A stretch of DNA of 64,000 bases, from the NCBI GenBank assembly GCA_000961575.1, contig LADP01000025.1, positions 62,001-126,000 of the forward strand, given 5' to 3'. Source of the DNA: Peptococcaceae bacterium BRH_c8a. Its GTDB lineage: Bacteria > Bacillota > Desulfotomaculia > Desulfotomaculales > Desulfallaceae. The notes under the pieces were generated by a model. It did no database searches. It saw only the letters and a list, made by a program, of their open reading frames with translations, and was not told the DNA's origin. Positions within the stretch are counted from its first letter, which is position 1. Every line of letters begins with the position of its first letter. Position numbers and translations under genes: made by a program. Shown here piece by piece: positions 25,263 through 34,200 of the stretch.

Positions 25263-25946
25263 ATGGTTTTTCGGTTACGACACAAAAGTGCACGGAAAAA
25301 AGATAAAAAGGACATAGTTGAGAATAAATCCATACCGGAGCGCCAGGATTTAGAGCAAATTTTAGACAATGAAAATGCCAATATTGAAAGTATCCGGGTA
25401 CGCTATGATTATGAACCAGCGGCTGAGCTTGCCCCGGCCATAAATAAAACATTACAAACAGACTCAACAAAAAGTTTGGTAAAAAAAGCAACTAATGATA
25501 CTTTTTTGACCGGTGCGGTGGCGGGAATAGTGGGCACGTTAGTTCTGCATATTCTTTCTTTAATCTGGATGAACCTGGGGTTTATTAATACTACAACCAT
25601 GCAGGTTTCGGGGGAAATCTTCCTTACCCCGAGCCAAATAAATACAATGACGGGATTTGTGGTAAGTATCTTTGTTCACTTTGTGGTCGGCTCCGCGGGA
25701 GGTGTGCTGCTGGCTTATTTCATGAAATATGCGGGTTATGATTTCTACTGGTTTAAGGGGTTGGCCCTGGCGGGGTTTATGCTGATGATGGGCATGGGGC
25801 TGGTTGTGGATATGATGGGCATCGCGCCCCAAATGCGCCACAATGCCGTAGGGGTGTTGTTCCATATCATAAGCTATATCGCTTATGGTTTGGCAGTTGC
25901 TTATATTCTTTATTTATTTGCCGGCATTAGAAATAAGTTCAGCTAA
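25263..25946 (+). CDS. Four-helix membrane protein with charged N-terminus
   Basis: A 227-residue protein. A polar N-terminal half (about 85 residues) is followed by four helices (FLTGAVAGIVGTLVLHIL, VSIFVHFVVGSAGGVLLAYF, GLALAGFMLMMGMGLVV, FHIISYIAYGLAVAYILY). The helices share a plan with the gene at 16114. AAAGGGGAATTTAT precedes the ATG. Two membrane His (VHFV, FHII) could matter, but no function is known. Confidence 0.6.
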   Translation: MVFRLRHKSARKKDKKDIVENKSIPERQDLEQILDNENANIESIRVRYDYEPAAELAPAINKTLQTDSTKSLVKKATNDTFLTGAVAGIVGTLVLHILSLIWMNLGFINTTTMQVSGEIFLTPSQINTMTGFVVSIFVHFVVGSAGGVLLAYFMKYAGYDFYWFKGLALAGFMLMMGMGLVVDMMGIAPQMRHNAVGVLFHIISYIAYGLAVAYILYLFAGIRNKFS

Positions 25947-26027
25947 AGGTTTAAAAAAACCATCCTACAACCTTCCACTCTACAACGTTGATACGTTCGG
26001 TTCTGCTTAAAATTGACATATATTTTA

Positions 26028-26052
26028 TATAGCCCGGGTTATCCGGGCTATA
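26028..26052 (-). terminator. Rho-independent terminator
   Basis: TATAGCCCGG and CCGGGCTATA form a stem right after the DUF1657 gene; the minus strand continues TAAAATATAT. Confidence 0.65.
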
Positions 26053-26055
26053 ATT

Positions 26056-26322
26056 TTATTCCTTGCGCATTGATTGCTGCGCCGCCTGCTGCTGTTCAAA
26101 GGCCGCCTGAGTCATGTTTTCCATTTTAAATTGCGGTTCCTGGCTCTCGACATAATTAACTCTATTGGTCAGGTCCTGCACCATCTGGTCCAACTTTTTA
26201 GTAAAACCCATGTACATTTGTTTGGCCATTGGGTCCTGGGTGCGATTGGCGAATGTTTGAAATTGCCCGCTGGACATTTTTAACATGCCTAAAGCTTGGT
26301 GTAGTTCTTTTCCGACAGTCAT
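26056..26322 (-). CDS. DUF1657 protein
   Basis: An 88-residue helical protein that starts MTVGKELHQALGMLKMSSGQ and continues FANRTQDPMAKQMYMGFTKKL, the DUF1657 signature. In Bacillus DUF1657 genes travel with spoVA and YetF/2Duf genes in spore heat-resistance operons. Here it stands alone, divergent from the CWB2-like operon. GGAGGGTTCAC precedes the ATG. Confidence 0.8.
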   Translation of the reverse strand: MTVGKELHQALGMLKMSSGQFQTFANRTQDPMAKQMYMGFTKKLDQMVQDLTNRVNYVESQEPQFKMENMTQAAFEQQQAAQQSMRKE

Positions 26323-26436
26323 GTGAACCCTCCTTTGTTTTTAGTAGTGTTACATAATATTACTGTTTTTATTATAAGGGGTGGGGTGTCCAAGCATAGT
26401 GTTCGTGTAGCAGGGCATTATAAAAATGGTGATATT

Positions 26437-28311
26437 ATGAAACGTTTCGGTCTTTATTTATCTCTGGCCTTAATCTTGTTTTTAATCCTTGCCCCACTTG
26501 TGGCGGTAAAAGAAGCTTTTAGCACGGGGAAAATACCCTGGGTTATCGAAAGGCTGCACCTTAATACCGGCAACACAACCAGGTTGGCCGAACAGGACTG
26601 GCATTCCATGCAGCGCTTTGTATTAAAGCAACGGTATGACGGTGTTAAGCCGGATGCGGTGGTAGTGGTGGATGCGGATGCCTGGCCGCTGGCTTTGGCC
26701 TGCCAGAGTTTCAGCGGTGAGCCGTTAAATCTGCCGGTCATTTTATTTGACCCTACCGAGACCTCGATTAATGAAGTTGTTACCGGCATTAATACATGGT
26801 CGCCAAGCGGTTTGAACGAATTTGACGGCGCTGATGTGCTGCTGGTTGGCGAAAACACTTTATCATTGGAAAACGAACTGCAGCAGGAAGGACACAGCAC
26901 TTTAGTTCTGTCCAGCCCGGATATTTTCGCAGCTGTTGCAGTTGTAAGGGATACGCTGTTAAAAGCAGGCGCTAGTAAAAGCCGGGATTTACTTGTTGTT
27001 GGGGATGACAACGTAAAATATGCACTACCTGCGGCTGCCTGGATGGCCCGCCGCGGCACCCCGGTGCTGTTGGTTGAACGAGATAAGATATCGGATGCGA
27101 CACGCAAGGCCCTTGACGAAATTACCTCCAACAACATATATGTTTTAGCTCCCCCCAGCCAGGTAAGCAACAGTGTGGTAAATGAGCTGCAGAAATGGGG
27201 ACAAGTTACCAGGATTGGTGAGGAAGACCCGGCAGCCCATGCAGTATTCTTCGCCCGGTTTTATGATGCAACAAACCGCTTTGGCTGGCAGGCCACTCAG
27301 GATACAGCCGAGGCGGCCCGCCACTTCCTGCTGGGTTCAACGAATGAAGATTGGCGTATGTTTTTAGCCGGAGTTCAGCTATTTTCCGGTCCCAATTTCG
27401 GCCCTTTGTTATATACGTCTGCGGATAGGCTCTCGGCACAAACGGAAAAATTTTTATGGTCCACCACGCCGGACTGGTGGGTTACGCCGGCCGAGGGGCC
27501 GTTTAATCATACCTGGATTTTGGGCGAGCCATCGCATGTCTCCTATGCCGTTCAAGGCCGGGTGGATTTTATTCAAGAATTGCGAGACTACCTGGACCAG
27601 GGTGACCAGGGTATCAGCGGCATTGATGCGCTGGCTCTGGTGTGGTTTGCCCTTGCCCTGGCTTGTGCCGCCTGGACCTGGTTTCATTTGTCCACCAGGT
27701 TAACCCAGGCAGGCCCCTTTATGAAACTGTCCTGGATGCTGGTCATGCTGGTATTAGGCCCGATTGGATTGTGGTCATATTATGTATGTTACCGCGGCTA
27801 TAACCACCAGGTGGCGATGGGCGAATTTCCCCGCCCGCTTTGGGTGCAAGTATTGTCAGCTACACTGGGAACCGTTGGGTTTGGTATGTCCACAATGGTT
27901 ACCGTGGCATTTTTGCTGGCCTATTTTGGCCTCCCGTTATTTATACTGGAAGGCCCGTTATTTTGGCTGGGCAGCCCCATGACCCAGTCTATTTTATGGT
28001 CGTATCTGGCGGCGCTGGCGGTTAATATTTTTATTTTTGTGCCTTTAATGCTCAGGTCAAAAGAGCCGTCCGCCTACCGGGACACTGTACGTGACAACGC
28101 CCTGACAGTTTTTTTTAGCATGACTGCCATCAGCATAGGCATGATGGGAGCTATGTGGCTGATGCAAATGCGCGGTTTAACCGTGATGCCGGAGGAAGAA
28201 AACTTAACTTGGTGGGCTACCGTATGGGGCGCCAATATTATCGGGCTTATTACCGGATACATCGGCAATTGGCCGCTGGTGGTCAGGGGCCGCAAGATCG
28301 GCACCATGTAG
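26437..28311 (+). CDS. CWB2-like domain fused to DUF4396 membrane domain
   Basis: About 624 residues. An N-terminal anchor leads to an outside Rossmann-like region with cell-wall-binding repeat 2 features (GTPVLLVERDKISDATRKAL, then NELQKWGQVTRIG). The C-terminal third has several helices ending in a DUF4396-like segment (WATVWGANIIGLITGYIGNW). So an outer cell-wall-facing part is tied to a membrane domain of unknown work. I prefer ATG 26437; GTG 26386 after AAGGGG is also possible. It is first in a three-gene operon with another CWB2-like protein 13 bp away. Confidence 0.6.
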   Translation: MKRFGLYLSLALILFLILAPLVAVKEAFSTGKIPWVIERLHLNTGNTTRLAEQDWHSMQRFVLKQRYDGVKPDAVVVVDADAWPLALACQSFSGEPLNLPVILFDPTETSINEVVTGINTWSPSGLNEFDGADVLLVGENTLSLENELQQEGHSTLVLSSPDIFAAVAVVRDTLLKAGASKSRDLLVVGDDNVKYALPAAAWMARRGTPVLLVERDKISDATRKALDEITSNNIYVLAPPSQVSNSVVNELQKWGQVTRIGEEDPAAHAVFFARFYDATNRFGWQATQDTAEAARHFLLGSTNEDWRMFLAGVQLFSGPNFGPLLYTSADRLSAQTEKFLWSTTPDWWVTPAEGPFNHTWILGEPSHVSYAVQGRVDFIQELRDYLDQGDQGISGIDALALVWFALALACAAWTWFHLSTRLTQAGPFMKLSWMLVMLVLGPIGLWSYYVCYRGYNHQVAMGEFPRPLWVQVLSATLGTVGFGMSTMVTVAFLLAYFGLPLFILEGPLFWLGSPMTQSILWSYLAALAVNIFIFVPLMLRSKEPSAYRDTVRDNALTVFFSMTAISIGMMGAMWLMQMRGLTVMPEEENLTWWATVWGANIIGLITGYIGNWPLVVRGRKIGTM

Positions 28312-28324
28312 GGGAGGTGGCGTT

Positions 28325-29545
28325 TTGAATTTTAACAGGCGTATGAACCATGTTCGCTGGGGTCTTGGCGCTGTTACCGCTTTGGCGGTTTTATTGCTGC
28401 TGGCGGTATTGTTCTACCGTCCCGATTACTACACAGCCGAAAATGTAACCAATCCGGCACCGGTGCAAATAACCCAAAACACGACCCGGGTGCCCGGTAA
28501 AGATGTTTTTCAGGTATCCGCGTCCATTGCACAAATCGTTTACCCGGCCACATTTGCGGATAATAAACCGAACGCAGTTATTCTGGTCCCGCAGGGCGAC
28601 TGGCGGCGTGCTCTGGTCGCAGCTAATGTAATCCATTTCCCTGTTGACGCTCCAATCTTATTCATTAAAGAAAATGAGATACCTGAAATAATAAAACAAG
28701 AAATCAAGCGGCTTGATCCGGAAGGGCTTTTTGTTGATGGGAATACCAAGGCTTATATAGTAGGTCCCGTTGAGCAAAAGGTTAAAGACGAACTTCGGGG
28801 GATGAAAATAAAATTCAGGCAGTTTGACGCCGCTAATGTATATGAGTTGGCCGCTTTGATTGACCAGTTCCGGGCAACCATCAATTCCGATCATACAGAT
28901 ATGGTGATGATAGCTAATGACAACACTCCGGAGTTTTCCATATTCAGTGCCTCCTGGACTGCCCATGCGGGCAGCCCGACGTTTTTTGTTTCTAATAATG
29001 AGGTACCTGAAGCCACCAAAAGAGCACTAAAGCGCCGGGCTCAAGATGCTTTTATTTACCTGCTGGGCAGTGAAGATGTGATTTCAGCTGCAATTGCCGA
29101 TGAACTGGCCCGGTATGGACATGTGCAGCGTATTCCGGGTACGGATGCTTTTGGCATGTCCACCGGTTTTGCTGGCTATGCCGACTTCGGGCCCAATTTC
29201 GGCTACTGGGTGGCCAAAACCATTCGCATGTTCGGTTGGGGCATCGCCGAAGCGGGCCATAATTTTATCTTGGTCAATCCCGCCCAGCCGGAAATGGCCG
29301 TGCCGGCAGGCATTCTTAGTCACCGGGGAAAACACGGGCCGATGCTTTTGGTGCAGGAAAATGCTATTCCAGAACCGGTGGTGCGCTACCTGAAAATAGT
29401 GCAACCTACTTACCTGAGCAGCCAGGAACAACTTTTTAACTTTGGCTGGATTATTGGCAGCCCGTTTGTAATTGGTGAACAAGTGCAGATCCAAGCAGAT
29501 AAACTATTGCAAGTTAAAATGCCTGACAGCAAAAATAAGGAGTAA
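28325..29545 (+). CDS. Membrane-anchored CWB2-like protein
   Basis: A 406-residue protein. One N-terminal membrane helix (VTALAVLLLLAVLFY) is followed by two or more CWB2-like repeats facing outward: APILFIKENEIPEIIKQEIK with YIVGPVEQKVKDEL, and FFVSNNEVPEATKRALKRR with YLLGSEDVISAAIADELA. CWB2 modules bind secondary wall polymers in clostridia. The start is TTG 28325 with GGGGAGGTGG upstream. It pairs with the DUF4396 fusion upstream and a two-helix protein downstream. Confidence 0.65.
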   Translation: MNFNRRMNHVRWGLGAVTALAVLLLLAVLFYRPDYYTAENVTNPAPVQITQNTTRVPGKDVFQVSASIAQIVYPATFADNKPNAVILVPQGDWRRALVAANVIHFPVDAPILFIKENEIPEIIKQEIKRLDPEGLFVDGNTKAYIVGPVEQKVKDELRGMKIKFRQFDAANVYELAALIDQFRATINSDHTDMVMIANDNTPEFSIFSASWTAHAGSPTFFVSNNEVPEATKRALKRRAQDAFIYLLGSEDVISAAIADELARYGHVQRIPGTDAFGMSTGFAGYADFGPNFGYWVAKTIRMFGWGIAEAGHNFILVNPAQPEMAVPAGILSHRGKHGPMLLVQENAIPEPVVRYLKIVQPTYLSSQEQLFNFGWIIGSPFVIGEQVQIQADKLLQVKMPDSKNKE

Positions 29546-29552
29546 ATCGACA

Positions 29553-30020
29553 ATGGCCAAAATAGTTGCTTTACTGCCGGAAGATGTTGATGTAAGTGCT
29601 GTTGACCGGCAATTACAGGCCCGGGACATTTCCAACTACAGGGTTGTTGATGTTGCTGACGATTATGAACAGCAGATCAGACAAGAAGTCTTTTTAACCA
29701 GGCATGAAAAACGAGTAACTATTATCGGAACGCTAGCAGGTGCCTTAGCGGGGGCTTTGCTTGTGGCGTGGCTGCTGCAAAATCATCCCTATGGTCTGGT
29801 AGCCGGCCCCCTGCTGGCCAACACAATTTATTCATCTTTGTTTGCCGGTACCGGGATAGGGCTTGCCTTTGGTGCCTTATGGGCCGGGGCTTATGCTATT
29901 TCAAGACCGCTGCCCGAGGGACTTTTAGGTCAACAAATGCTGATTATATTTTGCGACCCGGCGCAGCTGCGAGAGGCAAGAAATATAATCAGCCGGTATA
30001 ACGCAATAAACCTTTTATGA
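29553..30020 (+). CDS. Two-helix membrane protein of the CWB2-like operon
   Basis: A 155-residue protein. A soluble start (MAKIVALLPEDVDVSAVDRQL) is followed by two Gly/Ala-rich helices (IGTLAGALAGALLVAWLL, FAGTGIGLAFGALWAGAYAI) and a short soluble end. The layout recalls DUF1269/Gly-zipper stress proteins. AAGGAG precedes ATG 29553, seven bp after the previous stop. Function unknown. Confidence 0.6.
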   Translation: MAKIVALLPEDVDVSAVDRQLQARDISNYRVVDVADDYEQQIRQEVFLTRHEKRVTIIGTLAGALAGALLVAWLLQNHPYGLVAGPLLANTIYSSLFAGTGIGLAFGALWAGAYAISRPLPEGLLGQQMLIIFCDPAQLREARNIISRYNAINLL

Positions 30021-30065
30021 ACATCCATAAGCTGCCGACTGCAGTTTATATGTAAAAAAATAGAT

Positions 30066-30118
30066 TGTGATAAAATCTTTAACCTTTTGTGATAGATTCG
30101 TGACATTTTTTTTATAAT
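30066..30118 (+). promoter_or_regulatory. Promoter with phased TGT half-sites
   Basis: TGTGAT at 30066 and 30088 and CGTGAC at 30099 are spaced in multiples of 11 bp. A TATAAT box follows at 30113-30118, with no clear -35 box. It should serve the YckD-like gene. Confidence 0.55.
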
Positions 30119-30164
30119 CTTAAGCCAGGCAAACCAAATCAAATTAAAAGGAGGCTATTTATCA

Positions 30165-30575
30165 ATGAGGAAAAACAAGATTTGGCTACTGGCGGCAGCA
30201 GGTCTTCTGGTTTTAGCCCTGGCGGCTCCCACCGCTTTCGGAGCAGTTGCAGGTGATGGCCAGAACGCACAGAATCAGCAGTTTGTTGACCAAATGTTTG
30301 GATGGCATCAAAACTGGCTTGACCAGGCTGAAAAAGACGGCAGTGTAACGCCGGAACAGGCCAAAGCATGGCAGGAACACTTCAATTACATGCGTGATTT
30401 CCACGCTAAAAACGGTTTCGGCCCGATGATGGGCGGCGGCGGCATGATGGGCCCCGGCATGATGGACAATTATGAAAGCGGTAACGGATTTGGCGGCATG
30501 ATGGGCAATTATGACGGTGGCAACGGATATGGCGGCATGATGGGCGGGTTCAACAACCAGTCCCAAACTAATTAA
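30165..30575 (+). CDS. YckD/DUF2680-like secreted protein with Gly/Met tail
   Basis: A 136-residue protein with a signal peptide (cleaved near AFGA), a helical DUF2680-like core (FVDQMFGWHQNWLDQAEKDG, VTPEQAKAWQEHFNYM) and a tail of GGMMG repeats. AAAAGGAGG precedes the ATG. The Met-rich tail may bind copper or other soft metals. It is transcribed from the promoter with phased TGT sites just upstream and ahead of the two-component system. Confidence 0.7.
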   Translation: MRKNKIWLLAAAGLLVLALAAPTAFGAVAGDGQNAQNQQFVDQMFGWHQNWLDQAEKDGSVTPEQAKAWQEHFNYMRDFHAKNGFGPMMGGGGMMGPGMMDNYESGNGFGGMMGNYDGGNGYGGMMGGFNNQSQTN

Positions 30576-30583
30576 CACTGGCG

Positions 30584-30603
30584 GGGCGGGGGACACCCCG
30601 CCC
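30584..30603 (+). terminator. GC-rich hairpin after the YckD-like gene
   Basis: GGGCGGGG and CCCCGCCC with loop GACA, followed by TTACT. It has a weak T-run and may let some transcription pass to the DUF2933 gene. Confidence 0.5.
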
Positions 30604-30635
30604 TTACTAACAGCGGTTAAGGAAAGGTGATTAAT

Positions 30636-30776
30636 GTGGAGAAATGGTACTTGTTACTCTTTCTGTTATGTCCCATCATGCACTTGCTGATGATGCGCGG
30701 TCATAAACACGGCAGCCATGCCGGTTGCCATAAAACTACGGATAAAGGGTCAAGCAGCTCATCCGAGGAGAACTAA
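30636..30776 (+). CDS. DUF2933 small membrane protein
   Basis: A 46-residue protein with one helix (WYLLLFLLCPIMHLLMM) followed by RGHKHGSHAGCHK and a Ser-rich tail. This matches DUF2933 (CPxMHLxMM then His-rich). The His, Met and Cys hint at metal binding. The start is GTG 30636 with GGAAAGGTG upstream. Confidence 0.7.
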   Translation: MEKWYLLLFLLCPIMHLLMMRGHKHGSHAGCHKTTDKGSSSSSEEN

Positions 30777-30811
30777 AGGATTATTTTGGCATATCCCCCG
30801 CAGCACCCTTA

Positions 30812-30836
30812 CCCCTGCGCAGCGCAGGGGTTATTT
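30812..30836 (+). terminator. Rho-independent terminator
   Basis: CCCCTGC and GCAGGGG form a stem followed by TTATTTATAT. It ends the YckD-like/DUF2933 unit. Confidence 0.6.
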
Positions 30837-30921
30837 ATATCTTTTAGCCTTTCCGCCTATGTAAGCAATCCTACACATGCCGGCATTTACTTAGGAAAAA
30901 ATAAAACTCAAAGGGAGTAAC

Positions 30922-30999
30922 ATGATCAAGGTTTTAGTATCAGAAAACTATTTAGAAGCGGCTGAACGAGATATTAAATACATAATAATCAAGGATTAA
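30922..30999 (+). CDS. Possible 25-residue leader peptide
   Basis: ATG with AAAGGGAG upstream opens a 25-codon frame (MIKVLVSENYLEAAERD). It lies before the two-component genes and could be a leader or a worn remnant. Low certainty. Confidence 0.25.
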   Translation: MIKVLVSENYLEAAERDIKYIIIKD

Positions 31000-31064
31000 A
31001 AAAAATATTTGTCGAAAAAGTATGCGTCATGAAATTTTCATAACTCGTGACAGGAGGTAAACTG

Positions 31065-31769
31065 GTGGAGAACACAAAAATTCTAGTCGTCGACGATGAG
31101 CGCAAGATCCGTGATCTAGTGCGGCTTTATTTGGAAAAAGAGGGTTTTACGGTGGGAGAAGCCGAAGACGGTCGGAAAGCCCTGGATTTATACCAAGACG
31201 GGCAATGGAATTTAATTGTCCTGGACCTGATGATGCCGGGCATTGACGGTTGGGAAGTTTGTAAAGATATTAGGAAAATATCCAACATTCCCATCATTAT
31301 GCTCACCGCCCGGGATGATGAAATGGACCGCGTTCTGGGCCTGGAACTGGGTGCCGACGACTATGTGGCCAAGCCTTTTAGCCCGCGGGAACTGGTGGCC
31401 AGGGTAAAAGCGGTGCTGCGCCGCACTCAAGTCGCGCCTTCTGCGGAACAGACCGCCGGTGTGTCCATACTACAATTTCCGGGCCTGTCCATCAACCCCG
31501 AACTGCGCCTGGTACTAATTGACGGCCGGTCCGTAACCCTTACCCCCAAGGAATACGAACTGCTTTACCAGCTGGCCCGTTCACCCCGGCGCACTTTCAC
31601 CCGGGATGAGCTGTTGGAAACTATCTGGGGATATGATTACATGGGTGATACCCGCACGGTGGACACCCATATAAACCGTTTAAGGGATAAATTGCTCAAA
31701 GCGTCCGGCAATAAATCATCATACATCGCGACGGTATGGGGAGTTGGTTATAGACTTGAGGTGAACTAA
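31065..31769 (+). CDS. OmpR/PhoB-family response regulator
   Basis: A 234-residue regulator. The receiver domain has acidic pair D10-D11, phosphorylation site D54 in VLDLMMPG, T81 and K103. The C-terminal winged helix has VTLTPKEYELLYQLA and a recognition part ending in IATVWGVGYRLE. I start at GTG 31065, eight bases after AGGAGG. It is encoded one base before its kinase. It is the best candidate in the window to bind the 11-bp phased TGT repeats, since this family binds such direct repeats. Confidence 0.9.
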   Translation: MENTKILVVDDERKIRDLVRLYLEKEGFTVGEAEDGRKALDLYQDGQWNLIVLDLMMPGIDGWEVCKDIRKISNIPIIMLTARDDEMDRVLGLELGADDYVAKPFSPRELVARVKAVLRRTQVAPSAEQTAGVSILQFPGLSINPELRLVLIDGRSVTLTPKEYELLYQLARSPRRTFTRDELLETIWGYDYMGDTRTVDTHINRLRDKLLKASGNKSSYIATVWGVGYRLEVN

Positions 31770-33227
31770 ATGAACATGCTGCGCAAAAGCGTGGTGTTAA
31801 AACTATGGCTGCTGATGGTGGCGCTGGTGCTACTCATTTTATACTTTACAGGCGTTCTCCAGACCGCCAAGTTGAAACAATTATACTACGACCAGCAGTT
31901 GGAGCTGCTGCTCAGCGAGGCCAAACACTTATCCGGCAGTGAAGACATCACCGGGCAAAATGCGAATATGCACCTTTTATATACCCTGGCCGGGGCGCTG
32001 AAAGGCAACATTATGATTACCGACCGGCAGGGTAATATCGTGCATTGCATCGGCATGGGCATGGAGATGCAGAACGTAACCGGTGCGAAGATTAATGTAG
32101 TGGGCCATCATGACCTGCCTTGGAGCAAATCCGATTTACAGTCCATCATGCAGGGTGAAACCGTCTCCTATCGGGGGGCTTATCATTTTTTAGACACTGA
32201 TGTATTAACTGTGGCGGTGCCCTTTTATAAAGATGGCCAAGCAGCAGGCACGGTGATGCTCAGTTCCCCTCTTGCCCCCATTGAAGAGCGCATCAGCGCG
32301 CTGCAGAAAATTACCCTCTCTGCCGGTTTAATTGGCATTGCGCTGGCCACTATTTTAAGCCTTTTATTATCCCGCACTTTATCGCGCCCCTTGCTGAAAA
32401 TGTACCAATCGGCACGGTCAATGGCCAAGGGCGATTACTCCCGCCGGGTGGAAGTGAAATCACAGGATGAAATCGGTTTACTGGCCCATTCCTTAAACAC
32501 CCTGGCCGCCGAGCTGCAGGAAAAAATCACTGCCCTGGAGCGGCTGGATCAAACAAGGCGCGAGTTTGTGGCCAATGTGTCACACGAACTGCGTACACCC
32601 CTTTCCATTATCCAAGGCTATACCGAAGCGCTGATGGACGGCATGGCGGCCACCGAAGCAGAGCGCAATAAATACCTAGCCGAAACACACGAAGAAATTC
32701 TTCGGCTGCGCAGGCTGGTAACAGAGATTCTGGATTTACGCAAAATAGAAGCTGGCGGGGTGGAATTGAAAAGGCAGCCCATTGACATTGAACAGCTGGC
32801 CGGTCAGGTATACGGGCAATTTAAAGCACTGGCTGAAGATAAAGAAGTTACAGCGTCCCTGGATTTTGCACCCGGTTCATATACCGTTAATGCCGATGCG
32901 GATCGCATCAGGCAGGTACTGATCAACTTATTGGACAACGCGGTGCGGGCAACCCCTGCGGGAGGCCGGGTTAAAGTAGAACTGCTGGAATATAAGGATA
33001 CAGTGCAGGTGTCAGTAACCGATACAGGGCCGGGTATATCCGCGGAAGAACAGCCGTTAATTTGGGAGCGGTTTTACAAGGTGGATAAATCCCGCGCCAG
33101 AACAGGCGGGGGAACGGGTTTGGGACTGGCCATAGCCAGGCAAATTATTGAAGCCCACGGCGGAACAATAGGTGTCAGCAGCAAGCCGGGACAGGGCAGC
33201 TCTTTTTACTTTACCCTGCCCAAATAA
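31770..33227 (+). CDS. Sensor histidine kinase, partner of the OmpR-type regulator
   Basis: 485 residues. A membrane helix near 12-30, an outside sensor region (about 31-180), a second helix near 185-205, a HAMP domain (SRPLLKMYQSARSMAKGDYS), HisKA with the phospho-acceptor His272 in FVANVSHELRTP, and a HATPase domain (NLLDNAVRATPAGG, DTGPGIS, GTGLGLAIARQI). All motifs are intact. The sensor region has Met and His (GMGMEMQNV, VVGHHDLPW), so metal or envelope signals are possible. It follows the regulator directly. Confidence 0.9.
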   Translation: MNMLRKSVVLKLWLLMVALVLLILYFTGVLQTAKLKQLYYDQQLELLLSEAKHLSGSEDITGQNANMHLLYTLAGALKGNIMITDRQGNIVHCIGMGMEMQNVTGAKINVVGHHDLPWSKSDLQSIMQGETVSYRGAYHFLDTDVLTVAVPFYKDGQAAGTVMLSSPLAPIEERISALQKITLSAGLIGIALATILSLLLSRTLSRPLLKMYQSARSMAKGDYSRRVEVKSQDEIGLLAHSLNTLAAELQEKITALERLDQTRREFVANVSHELRTPLSIIQGYTEALMDGMAATEAERNKYLAETHEEILRLRRLVTEILDLRKIEAGGVELKRQPIDIEQLAGQVYGQFKALAEDKEVTASLDFAPGSYTVNADADRIRQVLINLLDNAVRATPAGGRVKVELLEYKDTVQVSVTDTGPGISAEEQPLIWERFYKVDKSRARTGGGTGLGLAIARQIIEAHGGTIGVSSKPGQGSSFYFTLPK

Positions 33228-33257
33228 GACCATGTGCTTTTAATGAAAGACCTTTGC

Positions 33258-33877
33258 CTACGGTTTTATTCCCTCCGGAGAAGCAACTATTAGCTTTAAT
33301 ATTTTTGTATTGCTCAGGTCAGTTACTTTATGGATATTAAGTCCTGCGTTTTTAGCATTATCAACTGTGCGACGGTTAATATTTGAGCCTACCATGTACA
33401 AACTAACAGGATTTAAAATGTCCATAATTTTACCCCATAAAGGGTGCTCACTGCGGACATGCTCAAATAATATTATTTGGCCTTCAGGTTTGCAAACTCG
33501 TTTGATTTCTGTAAATCCTTTGACGGCATCTGGAACAGAACAAAAAACACAAGTCGCGACCACCGTATCGAAAGTATTATCGGTAAAACTAAGGTTTTGG
33601 GCGTCCATTTCCAACAGAGTGATATTAGGTGTAAGTGATTTAGCTTTTTTTTGGCCCGTTCAAGCATCCCCGGACTAAAGTCAATACCTGTAACTTGACA
33701 TTCCGGCGGGTAGAAAGGAAGATTTTTTCCGGTGCCTACTCCCACCTCCAACACTCTTCCCCGGACCATCCCAATAACCTGCCGCCGCATTGTGTCACTG
33801 ATCATGAAGTCCATCCAATCATAGACCAGCGCAGTGCGGTTATATCTTCTTTTAATGGTTTCGGTTATTTTGTCCAA
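33258..33877 (-). pseudogene. SAM methyltransferase (UbiE-like), frameshifted
   Basis: The N-terminal frame has RRYNRTALVYDWMDFM and the SAM motif VLEVGVGTGKNL, with IDFSPGMLERAK. It then moves to another frame with LLEMDAQNLSFTDNTFD and VKGFTEIKRVCKPEGQ. The switch is at a run of eight A (33645-33652); nine would restore the frame. The joined product is about 206 residues, the right size for a UbiE/small-molecule methyltransferase. Homopolymer error, decay or slippage could each explain the break. Confidence 0.7.
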
Positions 33878-34060
33878 GTTATCAATTCCACTTCGATTAT
33901 TATTATAATTAATGTTACCCTTAAAATAGGTAGGTTATATCATCTCAGCATTATAATACTGCCCGGCCCTTGCGTCTTACTGGTGTGAGGGCATTTTTAT
34001 TTATGTCGGGGTTGGCTACTGTGCTTTTGCTCTTGTCGGGGGCTGGTATTTTGCTTCATG

Positions 34061-34122
34061 TGTGACGTTTTTGTCATAAAAACGCAATAGTTTTGTGACA
34101 ACTGTTTGCTAAAATTGGTCAC
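34061..34122 (+). promoter_or_regulatory. Array of phased TGT half-sites upstream of the SLH gene
   Basis: TGTGAC at 34061, TGTCAT at 34072, TGTGAC at 34094 and TGGTCAC at 34116 fall on one 11-bp register. It is the longest of the five arrays, and lies about 80-140 bp before the S-layer-homology gene. Confidence 0.5.
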
Positions 34123-34200
34123 GATTGTATTTAAAGGAGGTGCATGAAATTCTTTCATTGTGTTTTTGCTTTTTGAAAACATTAAAAGGGGGAAAGTTTT

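Noticed and set aside
30213-30596. 127-codon minus-strand frame over the YckD-like gene
   Set aside because: Its His/Ala repeats are the complement of GGMMG repeats; the plus gene has a signal peptide and ribosome site.
31000-31052. Phased TGT site upstream of the response regulator
   Set aside because: TTGTCG, CGTCAT and CGTGAC occur here but not in an 11-bp register, so I did not count it with the other five.
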